Source: Catalinimonas alkaloidigena (GTDB lineage Bacteria; Bacteroidota; Bacteroidia; Cytophagales; Cyclobacteriaceae). From it: a stretch of DNA of 64,000 bases. The position numbers and the translations under genes were made by a program. How positions within the stretch are numbered: position 1 is the first letter of the stretch; each line of letters begins with the position of its first letter. This document shows, piece by piece, positions 17,409 through 28,159 of the stretch. The DNA lies in NCBI RefSeq assembly GCF_029504655.1, contig NZ_JAQFIL010000001.1, forward strand, positions 2,733,001-2,797,000. Reading direction: 5' to 3'. The notes under the pieces are model-generated. The model did no database searches. It worked only from the letters and a program-made list of their open reading frames with translations, and was not told the DNA's origin.

Positions 17409-17765
17409 TTATTTGGAGTATTTCTCTACCACATAATCACCCCAATCCGCAATAGATTGTATCAACGGAATTAAGGTTTTACCAAAATCTGTTAAGAAAT
17501 ATTCGACTTTCAAGGGTGGTTTAGATGTGTAAACCTTTCTTTTTATCAAACCATCTTCTTCTAAAGCTTTAAGTTGTAAACTCAATGTTCTTTCTGTGAC
17601 CGTAGGCATTGATTTTCTTAATTCGCTATACCTCTGTTTTTTACTCATCAAATGATAAAGGATTACTGTTTTCCATTTTCCTCCAATGATACCCATTGTT
17701 AAGCTTGCACAACAAGGATATTCTTTATCTCTGAATTTTAATTTTTTGGGAGTAGTCGTATCCAT
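17409..17765 (-). CDS. HxlR-family transcriptional regulator
   Basis: 118 residues, a single winged-helix domain of the HxlR type. CCASLTMGIIGGKWKTVILYHL opens the domain with the conserved cysteine and the GGKW motif, and TERTLSLQLKALEEDGLIKRK forms the recognition helix and wing. Family members sense reactive electrophiles or oxidants, often through that N-terminal cysteine, and control oxidoreductase genes. It is divergent from the quinone-oxidoreductase-like gene, with 97 bases between starts and a perfect palindrome beside the opposing promoter, so it probably controls that operon and itself. Confidence 0.9.
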   Translation of the reverse strand: MDTTTPKKLKFRDKEYPCCASLTMGIIGGKWKTVILYHLMSKKQRYSELRKSMPTVTERTLSLQLKALEEDGLIKRKVYTSKPPLKVEYFLTDFGKTLIPLIQSIADWGDYVVEKYSK

Positions 17766-17793
17766 AAATATATACTATCATTTTTGACCGTTA

Positions 17794-17824
17794 TTGCAAA
17801 GGTAAATCACTATACTTAGTTTTG
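17794..17824 (+). promoter_or_regulatory. Bacteroidota-type promoter of the oxidoreductase operon
   Basis: A TTG (17794-17796) and a TAGTTTTG box (17817-17824, consensus TAnnTTTG) are 20 bases apart, matching the Bacteroidota housekeeping promoter layout. The start codon of the oxidoreductase gene is 39 bases downstream of the -7 box. Confidence 0.55.
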
Positions 17825-17826
17825 CA

Positions 17827-17843
17827 ACTATAATTTTTATAGT
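17827..17843. promoter_or_regulatory. Candidate HxlR operator palindrome
   Basis: ACTATAA-TTT-TTATAGT is a perfect 7+3+7 inverted repeat directly after the -7 box, where a bound repressor would cover the transcription start. A weaker related half-site (ACTATCA) is near 17773, close to the hxlR start. Confidence 0.55.
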
Positions 17844-17862
17844 AAGTTAAAACACCATTAAT

Positions 17863-18858
17863 ATGGAAGCAATGATGATTAATAAATACGGAGAAGATTC
17901 TGTATTTGAAAAACAAAAAACAGTAACTCCATCCTTAAAATCTGGAGAGCTACTCATTAAGATAGCAGCATCAAGTGTAAATACAGTGGATACCATGATT
18001 AGAAAAATGGGAGAAGATCTACCCTTTTCACCAGACACACCAGCCATTTTAGGAATGGACTTTGCCGGAACCATTGAGTCTATTGCAGATGATGTTACTG
18101 ATTTTTTTCCTGGTGATGATGTGTATGGATGTGTAGGTGGTCTAGCAGATTTACCGGGTACTCTGGCAGAATATGTTGCCGCTGATCGTAGGCTTATCGC
18201 CAAAAAACCAAAAAATATTTCAATGCGGGAAGCTGCGGCTATACCATTAGTTGGTATTACTGCTTATGAGGGATTAATGCGTGCTGGTATCACATCAGGA
18301 CAAAAAGTTTTGGTGCATGGTGGTTCAGGTGGTGTTGGTCACATAGCCCTACAATTAGCAAAACACTTTGGAGCAGATGTTTACGCTACTGGTAATGGCG
18401 AAAATCAAACGAATCTTATCGAACAACTAGGTGCCACTGCAATCAATTACAAAACAGAAGCTGTGGAAGCCTATGTTGAAAAACATACCAATGGTAGTGG
18501 CTTTGATATTGTATATGATTCCGTGGGAGCAGAAAACCTAATTAATTCGTTTAATGCCGCTACTCTTAATGGCCATATCGCTACTACAGTTTCTTTATGT
18601 GAATTAGACCTCACAATAGCTCATTTTAAGGGGCTTTCGTTGCACGTAGTGTTCATGCTAATTCCAATGTTGCATGATTATAAACGCGAAGAACACGGTG
18701 AAATACTCAAAAAGTTAGCAGAAATAGTAGAAGAAGGTGGCTTAAAACCTATTCTGGACGAGCACTTGTTTTCACTTGAAGAAGCTGGAAAAGCACATGC
18801 ACGCCTGGAAAGTGGGCAGGCTATGGGTAAAGTAGTTGTTGTAAACCACAAAGCGTAA
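17863..18858 (+). CDS. Zinc-independent MDR-family quinone oxidoreductase-like protein
   Basis: 331 residues, medium-chain dehydrogenase/reductase. The N-terminal GroES-like part includes [12 protein letters not shown], and the Rossmann part has [23 protein letters not shown] as the NADPH-binding loop. The cysteine and histidine ligands of zinc-dependent alcohol dehydrogenases are not evident, so it is placed with NADPH:quinone reductase/enone reductase-like proteins. It probably reduces quinones or reactive alkenals. It leads an operon with a cupin protein (1 base apart) and an SDR, under the divergent HxlR regulator. Confidence 0.88.
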   Translation: MEAMMINKYGEDSVFEKQKTVTPSLKSGELLIKIAASSVNTVDTMIRKMGEDLPFSPDTPAILGMDFAGTIESIADDVTDFFPGDDVYGCVGGLADLPGTLAEYVAADRRLIAKKPKNISMREAAAIPLVGITAYEGLMRAGITSGQKVLVHGGSGGVGHIALQLAKHFGADVYATGNGENQTNLIEQLGATAINYKTEAVEAYVEKHTNGSGFDIVYDSVGAENLINSFNAATLNGHIATTVSLCELDLTIAHFKGLSLHVVFMLIPMLHDYKREEHGEILKKLAEIVEEGGLKPILDEHLFSLEEAGKAHARLESGQAMGKVVVVNHKA

Positions 18859-18859
18859 T

Positions 18860-19705
18860 ATGCATTCAAGAATCACATATTTCGCACTGGTTTGTACTTT
18901 TCTAATAGTGACTTCTTTTAAAGGAGACCAAAGTTCAGAATGCGCTACAAATCCAACCAATAAAGTAGTATTAAGCTCAGAAATCGCCTGGGAGAAATTA
19001 AATCCTGCCAGAGGAGACCAAAGTCCACTGGCAGGTACACTTTGGGGCGACAGAAATGGAACGGAAGCTACAGGTTTTTTGGCCAGATTTGCAGATGGAT
19101 TTTCATCGCCGCCGCATATTCACAACGTAACCTACCGAGCGGTGGTCATCAAAGGTTTAGTTCACAATGACGACCCGAAAGCAGAAAATATGTGGATGGG
19201 AACCGGATCATTCTGGACACAACCGAAAGGAGAATCACACATCACTTCCGCCAAAGGAGAGGAAAACATTGCATTGGTGGAAATTGACAATGGACCCTAT
19301 TTAGTTAGGCCAACAGATCAAGCATTTGACAATGGAGAACGCCCGGTAAATATCGATGCTTTGAACATAGTATGGTTAGACAGTGAAATAACTGATTGGG
19401 TAGACCAAAATAGTAATGCGCACATTAGCATCCTTTGGCAAATTAATGAATCAAAAGGGCTTTTTCTGAAACTGCCTGTTGGATTTAACGGGACCATTAA
19501 AAGCGATGGCGATGTGATGCGTTCGGTTATTATAAAAGGAGTAATCGACTACGAATTACCACAAACAGAAGAAATAAAAACATTAAATGCCGGAAGTTAT
19601 TTTACTTCAACAGGCCAAGCCATACATACAATTACTAATAACGCTATTAGTGAGATTATCATGTACATAAGTACTAACGGACGTATTAAAGTCGAGCAGT
19701 CATGA
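18860..19705 (+). CDS. Exported DUF4437 double-cupin protein
   Basis: 281 residues. A signal-like N-terminus ([18 protein letters not shown]) suggests export. Two cupin-like halves follow: the first with [24 protein letters not shown], where the histidines could bind a metal, and the second with [29 protein letters not shown], in which they are lost. This bicupin layout is DUF4437. The function is unknown; ring-cleaving or detoxifying roles are guesses from its neighbours. It starts two bases after the oxidoreductase stop and overlaps the SDR by four bases, so the three are co-translated. Confidence 0.8.
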   Translation: MHSRITYFALVCTFLIVTSFKGDQSSECATNPTNKVVLSSEIAWEKLNPARGDQSPLAGTLWGDRNGTEATGFLARFADGFSSPPHIHNVTYRAVVIKGLVHNDDPKAENMWMGTGSFWTQPKGESHITSAKGEENIALVEIDNGPYLVRPTDQAFDNGERPVNIDALNIVWLDSEITDWVDQNSNAHISILWQINESKGLFLKLPVGFNGTIKSDGDVMRSVIIKGVIDYELPQTEEIKTLNAGSYFTSTGQAIHTITNNAISEIIMYISTNGRIKVEQS

Positions 19706-20499
19706 AAACTATATTCATAACAGGAAGTACAGATGGCATTGGCAAACTAACTGCTATTCAATTAGCAAAGGATGGACAGCACCTTCTGTTACATGGAAGA
19801 AATAGCGAAAAGCTTCAAAAAACAGTGGCTGAGATAAAAGCGCTTTCAGATAATGAAAGCATAAGTGGGTTTGTATCTGATTTATCAGATTTCGGAAGCA
19901 TCAAAAAAGTGACCACTGCATTGATTGATCAAATTTCAAAAATTGATGTCTTAATCAACAATGCCGGGGTTTTCAAAAGTAGTGTTCATCCGATTCAAAA
20001 GGGATTAGATTTACGGTTTGCTGTCAATTTTTTTGCTCCTTACCTGTTGACCCACGAATTAATACCAATACTTAAAAAGAGCAGTTCGCCGAGGGTAATT
20101 AATGTAAGCTCAGCAGCACAATCGAGTGTTTCATTAGCAGCATTGAAGGGCGATGAAACACTATCAGCACAAGAAACATACGCACAAAGCAAGCTGGCTC
20201 TAACCATGTGGAGTTTTCACCTCGCACAAACATTAGATTTCTTAAATGTAATTGCTGTAAATCCAGGTTCATTGTTGAATACGAAAATGGTGCAGGAAGC
20301 GTATGGGCAGTTCTGGTCCTCAGCGGATAAAGGGGCTGAGATTTTATATGACTTAGCTATTTCTGACCAATATTCTAAAAGTAGCGGAAAATATTTTGAT
20401 AATGATACTGGAGATTTTTCTGAAGCACACAAGGATGCGTATAACCAAAACATGATTGCACGGCTGATTGCTGAAACCGATAAAATTCTTGGTTTGTAA
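19702..20499 (+). CDS. Short-chain dehydrogenase/reductase
   Basis: 265 residues, classical SDR. The cofactor loop is TGSTDGIG near residue 8, NNAG lies near residue 90, and the catalytic serine plus YAQSK (Y-x3-K) near residue 156. The absence of an acidic residue after the second strand and the presence of HGRNSEKL suggest NADPH. It is the last gene of the HxlR-linked operon and overlaps the cupin gene by four bases. With a quinone/enone reductase and a cupin, it points to processing or detoxification of a carbonyl compound, but the substrate is unknown. Confidence 0.88.
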   Translation: MKTIFITGSTDGIGKLTAIQLAKDGQHLLLHGRNSEKLQKTVAEIKALSDNESISGFVSDLSDFGSIKKVTTALIDQISKIDVLINNAGVFKSSVHPIQKGLDLRFAVNFFAPYLLTHELIPILKKSSSPRVINVSSAAQSSVSLAALKGDETLSAQETYAQSKLALTMWSFHLAQTLDFLNVIAVNPGSLLNTKMVQEAYGQFWSSADKGAEILYDLAISDQYSKSSGKYFDNDTGDFSEAHKDAYNQNMIARLIAETDKILGL

Positions 20500-21232
20500 A
20501 TGAGTGTGTTTTCAAAAAATAGCAAACAAAGAAAAGTAAACCCTGGGTATAATATTTCCATTAGAAACGTAGAGTGTTTCAGTAGCTGTGCCTTTACTGA
20601 ATCTCGGACCGCTGTAAAATAATATAAAGTCACTACATCAAGATAGTTCACGCATAAGATTTCAGAGCGAAACGCCTGTATGCTAAGTGAGTTCCCGAGC
20701 TACACATAGCAGGTAGAATATTCAATAGTTATATTACCTATGAGTTGACGTTCAGTACATTTAAAGTACTCACCCTTGCCAAAAGAAGTTTAGGCAAACT
20801 GAATTTTACAAGCCTACCAATCTGCATACTAAGCCTGTAATACAATTATTTCTAACTGCCTGGATTGAAAACCAGATACAGAGGTTTTATGGATTATTTG
20901 ATTCAATCTATATTATCATACCCAGAAATGGATAGAAAAACTGCCAAGTACATTCTATAAATAACCAAAAGGTAATTTTTAACACACCAGCGAAAATTAA
21001 ACTAGATCGATAAAAAAAGATTAAGCCAGGTGATGGAAGTAACGAAATCTTAAAAGCAACTGAGCCCACAAATGTGATCTTGAAGTAAACTCATAAAGAA
21101 TATGAAAACGTCAGGTATTAATTTACATATGCATAAGCTCTCTGATTAGCAGACAAGAAAAGTTTTGTTGTCCGGTTACAAATAAGATAAAAATATGCTT
21201 GGATGTTAGTATATTTTTTGTAAAAATTAAAT
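20500..21232. other. Intergenic, no gene seen
   Basis: 733 bases, AT-rich, ending in the promoter region of the ECF sigma gene. Small frames here are shadows of the SDR or lack recognisable features. No repeat or RNA structure was noticed. Confidence 0.5.
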
Positions 21233-21850
21233 ATGATTGAGTTTCCTGATGAAAATCTTTACACTCCGGTAGGTTCAACTAACATAGCCTGGTTATGGGA
21301 ACAAATGCTTGCCGGGGATAAAGAATCATTTGGGAAAGTTTATCACTACACTTTTCAAAAGCTATATCGCTATGGCTGTAAAATGACTTCGGAAGAAATT
21401 GTTGAAGAAGTAATTCAGGAGTTATTTATTAAACTTTGGCATAAGAGAGAACGCTTACCTCAGGTATCTGCCCCCCTGGCTTATTTATTTCGGGCTTTTC
21501 GTAATCAGCTATTTAACCAGCTCAGCAAAACGAAGAACAATAACTTTTTACCTTTAGACCAAGTCATAAATTTCAGTTATCAGATCAGTGATGAATCACA
21601 ATATGCCCAGCAGCGAGAAATTTTACAGCAGGCTATAAATAAGCTCTCTGATCAGCAACGGGAGGTAATTTATCTGTTGTACTTCAATGATCTTAGTGCT
21701 GCTGAAGTCGCTGATGTCCTTTCACTTAAAATTCGTACAGTCTATAATACAGCACAACAGGCAGTGAATATGCTGCGCAAGCATTTACAAAAAGATTCAT
21801 TTGCGTTTCATATGTTTCCTATTGGTTTTCTGCTTCTCTATTTTTTATAA
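21233..21850 (+). CDS. FecI-like ECF sigma factor
   Basis: 205 residues, RNA polymerase sigma-70 factor of the Bacteroidota ECF type. Region 2 covers SFGKVYHYTFQKLYRYGCKMTSEEIVEEVIQELFIKLWHKRERLP, and region 4 covers INKLSDQQREVIYLLYFNDLSAAEVADVLSLKIRTVYNTAQQAVNMLRK with its helix-turn-helix. A hydrophobic tail at the C-terminus (FAIHMFPIGFLLLYFL-like) is seen in several relatives. It should direct transcription of the downstream FecR/SusC genes when released by the anti-sigma factor next door. Confidence 0.92.
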   Translation: MIEFPDENLYTPVGSTNIAWLWEQMLAGDKESFGKVYHYTFQKLYRYGCKMTSEEIVEEVIQELFIKLWHKRERLPQVSAPLAYLFRAFRNQLFNQLSKTKNNNFLPLDQVINFSYQISDESQYAQQREILQQAINKLSDQQREVIYLLYFNDLSAAEVADVLSLKIRTVYNTAQQAVNMLRKHLQKDSFAFHMFPIGFLLLYFL

Positions 21851-21994
21851 ATTTCGCATATATTCCTGCCAGAGAATATTATTTATCTACTGTTTATCTA
21901 ATCTTTTTTGATAAAATGTAATCTTTAATTTTTTTCTACAACCGGCTGGTAAAAAATCCATCATCCCTTGTCTTAAAGGTGAGAACAAAATACG

Positions 21995-23023
21995 ATGGAA
22001 GATCACATAAAAACAGTTGACCAATTACTCAATGATCCAGCTTTTAGAAAGTGGGTGCTTTCACCGGAGTCCGAAGAAGCCCAAGGCTGGCAAAGCTGGA
22101 TAGACTCCCACGCTGAGCATCGGGCTATTGTAGAAGAGGCAAAAGAGCTTTTGCTGGGGATACAGCCAAAAGTTGAGCGCCATAGACAGGCAGAAGAAAA
22201 AGTTTGGTCTGCCATCAGCGAAGGAATCCAAGAAAAAGAGGCTAAGCAGTATACGTTTACTTCCCACGCAAAGTCCCCAGTTTGGAAAGTGGCAGCCAGT
22301 ATTACTATAGGTTTGTTAAGTACAGCTATACTTTATCTTTGGTTATCCTCTTCCTCCTACATTTCAGTGACTACTACTTACGGAGAAATGCAAGAGGTTA
22401 AGTTGCCTGACAGTTCCTGGGTTGTTCTAAATGCCAATTCTTCTTTAAGGTATGAAGCGGATTGGGAAGAAGGTATTGACAGAGAAGTATGGTTAGAGGG
22501 GGAAGCCTTCTTCAAAGTGGAAAAAAAGCTTTCAGGCTCAGCTACTCAATCATCAGCAAATTCTTATATCAAATTTACTGTACATGCAGATCCTTTGGAT
22601 GTAGAGGTTATAGGGACTGAGTTTAGTGTGAATCACAGAGCTGAAAACACCCAGGTGGTACTCAATGAGGGGATAGTACGGGTGAAAGATATGCGGGAAA
22701 AGCAGGAAGAAATTATGTTGAAGCCTGGAGAAATGCTCAGTTATAATAATAAGGTGTTGCAACTTAGTCAGGTAGACGCCAGCACCAAAATATCATGGAA
22801 AGATGAACTGGTTATTTTTAATGATGAACCTCTGTCTAAAATATTTAAAAGGATAGAAGACACCTATGGTTATACGATCAGGGTATCAGACAAAGCTATT
22901 CTGGAACGTAGGTTCTCTGGCTCTTACCCTCGTGATACTGTCAAAGTATTATTAGATAAAATGGAAAAACTGTATCAACTCAACATCACGGAAAATGATA
23001 GACAAATAATAATAGATAAGTAG
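21995..23023 (+). CDS. FecR-family anti-sigma factor
   Basis: 342 residues. A cytoplasmic N-terminal part binds the sigma factor, a single membrane segment lies at about residues 91-108 (VAASITIGLLSTAILYLWL), and the periplasmic part holds the FecR domain (VTTTYGEMQEVKLPDSSWVVLNANSSLRYEADW, later VIGTEFSVNHRAENTQVVLNEGIVRV). A DUF4974 domain (LSKIFKRIEDTYGYTI to the end) closes it and is the expected docking site for the STN domain of the SusC-like receptor. The trio sigma-FecR-SusC forms a trans-envelope signalling path for a nutrient. Confidence 0.92.
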   Translation: MEDHIKTVDQLLNDPAFRKWVLSPESEEAQGWQSWIDSHAEHRAIVEEAKELLLGIQPKVERHRQAEEKVWSAISEGIQEKEAKQYTFTSHAKSPVWKVAASITIGLLSTAILYLWLSSSSYISVTTTYGEMQEVKLPDSSWVVLNANSSLRYEADWEEGIDREVWLEGEAFFKVEKKLSGSATQSSANSYIKFTVHADPLDVEVIGTEFSVNHRAENTQVVLNEGIVRVKDMREKQEEIMLKPGEMLSYNNKVLQLSQVDASTKISWKDELVIFNDEPLSKIFKRIEDTYGYTIRVSDKAILERRFSGSYPRDTVKVLLDKMEKLYQLNITENDRQIIIDK

Positions 23024-23095
23024 TCCTTTACCCTGAATGGCGCCCGGAAGGTTAGAGGACTACAGCTTACTCAATCGACTTTAAATAAGAATGAT

Positions 23096-26000
23096 ATGAA
23101 AAACCTAATACGCAACCTAAGTCTGCTCTCGGTGCTACTATACATTTTAGTAGTGCAATCAAAGGCGCAGCATCTTGCGGGTGTATATGATGATACATTG
23201 ATGCCACCTCTGCAAGATAATAAGAAAACTCTTCTGGAAGTACTTGACAAACTAGAGGGTAAATATGCTATCATATTTGATTATGACCCGCAGTTGATCA
23301 ATAAAAAGATAGTGGAGCAGGAACTACTGGATAAATACGAAAAAAGCAATAATATAGAAGAGATTTTGAAGAGCTTACTGATACCTCTTGAGCTCAACTA
23401 CGAGAAATATTCCAGTAATTCTTTTCTCATTTATCCTATTATCAAGCCGATTCAGCAAATCCCTGAGAAGGCTGGTGACCCATCTGGACACTCTCCGGGC
23501 AATATTAGAGTCATTGAGAGAATGGGAACTAGTATGTATCAAATTCGCTATGTACAACAAAATATTAGTGGAACAGTGACTGACGGGCAGAGCGGTGATC
23601 CTCTTCCTGGCGTCAATGTACTTGCTAAAGGTACTACTACCGGTACAGTAACCGATATAGATGGCAGCTATCGTTTAAGTGTAGAAGATGATGTAAATAC
23701 TTTGATATTTTCCTCCATTGGATATTTATCTCAGGAAATACCTATAAATAAAAGATCTGTCATCAACATCGCCCTGGAAGAGGATGTTCAGAGCTTAGAG
23801 GAAATCGTCGTCGTAGGTTATGGTACGCAACGTTCACAAGATGTAACGGGATCTGTAGCAACCGTAGATCAGAATTCAATAAAAAATGTGCCTGTATCTA
23901 CCATTGATCAAAAAATGGTGGGGCAGGTAGCCGGGGTTCAGATCCAGCAAGTATCAGGGGCTCCAGGAGCTGGAACTTCGGTAAAAATCCGTGGTAGTGG
24001 CTCTCTCGGTGCGGGTAATGAACCCTTATATGTAGTGGATGGTATGCCTTATTCTTCGGGCATGAACCAAACCCTGAATCCGTTAACTTTTATTGATCCC
24101 AATAATATAGAATCTATCACTGTGTTGAAAGATGCCTCATCAACTGCCATCTATGGCTCACGTGGTGCGAATGGTGTGATCATGATCACTACTAAAAAAG
24201 GGGAGTATGAACAGACTCAAGTAAACTTTTCTTCTATGTACGGAATACAGCAGGTTCCTCAGAAGGGTAGACCTGAGCTTTTGAATCAGAGGGAGTTTGC
24301 ACAGTTTCAAAGAGACCGAATAGATATTGCTGTAAGACAGACAGAAAACAGAGAGCCTACGCTTGCTGACTACCCTGAAGAATACAGAGACCTGGAGAGA
24401 CTGAGCGGTAAAGGAACGGATTGGTATGACCTGGTCTTACAGGCTGCTCCCGTTCAGGACCATAATTTCAGTTTATTAAAAGGCACTAAAGATTCAAGAA
24501 TTAATTTGAGTGTAGGATATTTTAAGCAGGATGGCGCACTCAAATACACTGGATTGGAAAGGTTTAGCGGCAAGCTGGGGATAGAATCCAATATTAGTGA
24601 AACCTTCAGGATTGGAGCCTCCATTCAACCTTCTTATATAGAACAAAATCGTGCAAGCACCAATCAGAATAGAAATGATGTCCTGGGCGTAAGTTTATGG
24701 GCCAACCCCATATCTACTCCTTACGATGAAAATGGTGTGTTGAAACCATATATCGTCGCTCCTCAGAGTAATTTCCATTCAGCTTGGAGTTTTGCTAATC
24801 CTTTGTTTATTCTGAGAGAGACTACGCAGTCTCAAAAGACTTTTCAGAACCTGGGAATAGCTTATGCTGAATGGGAAATTCTGCCCAACTTAAGCGTAAA
24901 ATCCTCTATCAACACTATTTTAGAAGCCTCAAAATATTTTGGGTATTTCCCCAGTACTGTCGGCTCTCCTAACAGACCTCCGACAGCAGGAACAGGAAGT
25001 TCTAGCAATAGCAGAGGAAATAGCTTCAATTGGTTAATTGAAAATACGCTTAACTATGATAAGACCTTTGGTGATCATAGAATCAATTCATTAGTGGGAT
25101 ATACAAGTCAGAAGTTTACATCAAATGGCATTAACCTCAATGCAAGTCCTTATCCTAATGATTTAATTGAAACAATAAATGCTGCACAAGCCATAGATTC
25201 TTGGGGAGAAAATGTCAATGAATGGAGCATGATATCTTATTTGGGAAGAATAAATTATGCATTTAAGGATCGTTATCTGTTAACTGCTACTTTCCGATCT
25301 GATGGATCATCACGTTTTGGGGTTGAAAAAAGATATGCGTTCTTTCCCTCGGTAGCTGCAGCCTGGAGAGTTTCAGAGGAGTCCTTTTTTAAGGAAAATG
25401 ATCTGCTTAGTGATATGAAAGTAAGGCTAAGCTATGGAAAGAGTGGGAATAATAATATTGGGAATTATGCCCATCTGGCTTCTATCAATGCCGGCTCATA
25501 CATTTTTGGTAATACTCAGGTGACAGCAGCAAGCGTAGGTTTATCCAATCCCTTCCTTACCTGGGAAGAATCGCATCAAATTGATGCAGGTATAGACCTG
25601 GGGTTATTCAATAACCGTGTCTCTTTGGCAGTAGATTACTACAATAGAAAGAGTAATAATATGCTGTTAGATGATGTGATTCCTGCGATTACAGGCTTTA
25701 ATTCACAAACTATCAACCAAGGAAGTGTGCGTAATTCGGGGGTTGAAATTGCCCTGGGAGGCTCACCGGTGGTGGGAGATTTTAATTGGAATGTAAATTT
25801 GAATCTGGCGTTTAACAGAAACGAAGTACTTTCTTTAAATGATAATTCTGTTCGCATTTTAGCGGGAAATAATGATGGAAATCCTACGCATATCTCAGTA
25901 GTAGGCAAACCAATTGGTCAGTTTTTTGGATTTGTATTAGAAGGAATCTACACGGCTGAATATTTAGAAGATCCTGAAGTCATCAATTCACCCCAAGTTT

Positions 26001-26599
26001 ACGAGGGCAATGTAAAATATAAAGATGTAAATGGAGATGGGGTAATCAATGATGTATTAGATTATACGATAATCGGTAATCCTCATCCTGACTTTATTTT
26101 CGGATTTACCAACAATTTCAATTATAAAAATTTTGATTTGAGCGTGATTGTCAATGGTCAATATGGAGGTCAGGTGATGAATGGCTTACGTCAGACTACG
26201 GATAACTTACAAGGATTTTTTAATGTAGATCGTGACTGGGAAAATCGTTGGAGAAGTAGGGAACAGCCGGGGGATGGCATACATTCCGGCATTCCTCAGG
26301 TAAGACCAAGCTGGGGGCACAGGGTTTCTACTCTATGGGTAGAAGATGCCTCTTACCTAAGAGTAGCTAACCTGACATTTGGCTACACTTTTCCTCAAAA
26401 CCTGATGGAGAATACTGGTTTTATCAAAAATTCACGGATTTATTTTACCGTTCAGAATTTAGCCATGTTTACAAATTATAAGGGAGCTAACCCAGAAGCT
26501 CAAGCGGTAAATAGAGACAATACTTTAGCTCCTGGCTTTGATATGACTTCTTATCCTTTAGCTAGAACTACCTCTGTAGGAATCAATCTTTCATTTTAA
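23096..26599 (+). CDS. SusC/RagA-type TonB-dependent receptor with STN signalling domain
   Basis: 1,167 residues. After a signal peptide (LLSVLLYILVVQSKAQ) comes an STN secretin/TonB-signalling domain (about 45-120), a carboxypeptidase-D-like regulatory domain (GTVTDGQSGDPLPGVNVLAKGT, about 160-235), the TonB-box/plug start (EEIVVVGYGTQRSQDVTGSV), a plug with IRGSGSLGAGNEPLYVVDGM, and a 22-strand barrel ending in an aromatic-terminated strand (SVGINLSF). It imports oligosaccharides or similar ligands across the outer membrane and passes a signal to FecR. The substrate is not evident; the sulfatase nearby hints at a sulfated glycan. Confidence 0.94.
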   Translation: MKNLIRNLSLLSVLLYILVVQSKAQHLAGVYDDTLMPPLQDNKKTLLEVLDKLEGKYAIIFDYDPQLINKKIVEQELLDKYEKSNNIEEILKSLLIPLELNYEKYSSNSFLIYPIIKPIQQIPEKAGDPSGHSPGNIRVIERMGTSMYQIRYVQQNISGTVTDGQSGDPLPGVNVLAKGTTTGTVTDIDGSYRLSVEDDVNTLIFSSIGYLSQEIPINKRSVINIALEEDVQSLEEIVVVGYGTQRSQDVTGSVATVDQNSIKNVPVSTIDQKMVGQVAGVQIQQVSGAPGAGTSVKIRGSGSLGAGNEPLYVVDGMPYSSGMNQTLNPLTFIDPNNIESITVLKDASSTAIYGSRGANGVIMITTKKGEYEQTQVNFSSMYGIQQVPQKGRPELLNQREFAQFQRDRIDIAVRQTENREPTLADYPEEYRDLERLSGKGTDWYDLVLQAAPVQDHNFSLLKGTKDSRINLSVGYFKQDGALKYTGLERFSGKLGIESNISETFRIGASIQPSYIEQNRASTNQNRNDVLGVSLWANPISTPYDENGVLKPYIVAPQSNFHSAWSFANPLFILRETTQSQKTFQNLGIAYAEWEILPNLSVKSSINTILEASKYFGYFPSTVGSPNRPPTAGTGSSSNSRGNSFNWLIENTLNYDKTFGDHRINSLVGYTSQKFTSNGINLNASPYPNDLIETINAAQAIDSWGENVNEWSMISYLGRINYAFKDRYLLTATFRSDGSSRFGVEKRYAFFPSVAAAWRVSEESFFKENDLLSDMKVRLSYGKSGNNNIGNYAHLASINAGSYIFGNTQVTAASVGLSNPFLTWEESHQIDAGIDLGLFNNRVSLAVDYYNRKSNNMLLDDVIPAITGFNSQTINQGSVRNSGVEIALGGSPVVGDFNWNVNLNLAFNRNEVLSLNDNSVRILAGNNDGNPTHISVVGKPIGQFFGFVLEGIYTAEYLEDPEVINSPQVYEGNVKYKDVNGDGVINDVLDYTIIGNPHPDFIFGFTNNFNYKNFDLSVIVNGQYGGQVMNGLRQTTDNLQGFFNVDRDWENRWRSREQPGDGIHSGIPQVRPSWGHRVSTLWVEDASYLRVANLTFGYTFPQNLMENTGFIKNSRIYFTVQNLAMFTNYKGANPEAQAVNRDNTLAPGFDMTSYPLARTTSVGINLSF

Positions 26600-26614
26600 T
26601 ATTTGAGGGCGGAT

Positions 26615-26635
26615 GCTGCTTATGCAGCCTTTTTT
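26615..26635 (+). terminator. Terminator-like hairpin between susC and susD
   Basis: GCTGC-TTAT-GCAGC followed by C and six T residues, 16 bases after the susC stop. It could reduce read-through into susD and so set their ratio. Confidence 0.55.
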
Positions 26636-26677
26636 GATGCTTAACAGAAAGCTTCTAATACAAAACATAAGACTATC

Positions 26678-28157
26678 ATGAAAAAATTAATATATATACT
26701 CTTCCTATTTCTGATAACTGCTTGCTCAGAAGATTTTCTAACAATCTATCCGGAGTCCACCCTGAATGAAGGTAATTTTTATCAATCGGAAGAAGAAATT
26801 ATACTTTTGGCTAACGGTTGTTATGTGCCTATGAGAGAATACGAAAAGAATATCCATTGGGTAATGGCAGAACTCATATCAGACAATACGAGCTTCCAGT
26901 ACAACATTCGTACAGGAGAAGCGGTAAGAGGTGTAATTGACCAGTTCATCATCACATCAGATAACCGTGGGTATTCTGAGTTCTGGGACTTATCATCACA
27001 ATGGTATTACCCGCACTAACAAACTGCTGAATGAGATTGACAGACCCGGAATAAGCTGGTCAAAAGAGTCCTATAAACATCGTTCTAAAGGAGAGGCTTT
27101 ATTTCTGAGGGCATTGTATTATTTTAACTTGGTAAGGCAGTTTGGAGGAGTGCCACTGGTACTTCAGCCCATTACCTCTCAAGAAGCCGTCAATATCAAA
27201 CGGTCAAGCGAAACAGAAATTTATGAAAGTATTATCAACGACCTGAAAGAAGCCTCAATCAGCTTTTCTATGGCTAAGGATGTAGAAGAAAACGGAAGAG
27301 CCAACGAACAGGCAGCAAACGCCCTGTTGGGCAAAGTTTATTTAACTCTGCATCGGTACGATGAAGCAGAAGCTGCATTGAACCTGGTGATTCAATCAGG
27401 TAAGTATCATCTCCTGCCTGATTATGCTGACCTCTTTGATCCGTCCAATAAAGATTATGAAGAAACAATTTTTGCCATTCAGTACTCAGAAAATAATCGT
27501 GAGCTCAGCAATCGTTTTATCTTCATGTTTGCCCCCTGGAGTTCGGGTGGTGAAATTACCAATCGCCCGAATGTTAATATGATATCAGCAGGATGGAACC
27601 AGCCCACAGAAGATTTAATCAATGCTTTTGAGCCTGGGGATTTGAGAAAAGATGTTTCTATTAAATTTTGGAATGGAGAGGACTGGGACGGAGAAGTCCG
27701 GGATTTGCCCTACTGCGGGAAATATAAAGCCCCTTTAGCCGCCCCAGATGACCGTTCAGGGGATAATTTTCCGGTAATACGTTATTCAGATGTGTTGCTG
27801 ATGTACGCTGAAGTATTGAATGCGTTAGGACGTACCGGCGAGGCCATACCCTATGTAGAACAGGTAAGGGCCAGAGCAGGCCTCACTGATCCATTAGAAG
27901 ATTACAGTGCTTCCGCACTGGAAAATCTTATCGCCAGGGAAAGACAGGTAGAGTTTTGCTTTGAAAACCAGCGCTGGTATGATCTGAAAAGAACCGAGAA
28001 AGCCGTTGAAGTGATGTCAGCACATGGTATTCGTGAAAATGAAAGAAAACCTTTTCTTTATAATAATGCCTATGAGATAGATCCCCATAAACTTCTGGCT
28101 CCTATTCCAGCTGAACAAGTTCTAATCAACAAGCTTGAGCAAAATCCGGGATACTGA
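26678..28157 (+). pseudogene. SusD/RagB-type lipoprotein, frameshifted
   Basis: The first frame (26678-27019) gives a lipoprotein signal (IYILFLFLITAC) and the N-terminal SusD part to EFWDL. The family continues in another frame with HNGITRTNKLLNEIDRPG (the FW..Y..I.R.N.LL helix of SusD), then KGEALFLRALYYFNLVRQFGG and the RagB/SusD C-terminal part with RYSDVLLMYAEVLN and RERQVEFCFENQRWYDLKR, ending at 28157. A one-base insertion near 26987-27003 explains the break. If real, the partner of SusC is lost; if a sequencing indel, the gene is a normal susD of about 490 residues. SusD lipoproteins cap SusC and bind the glycan. Confidence 0.88.
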
Positions 28158-28159
28158 TC

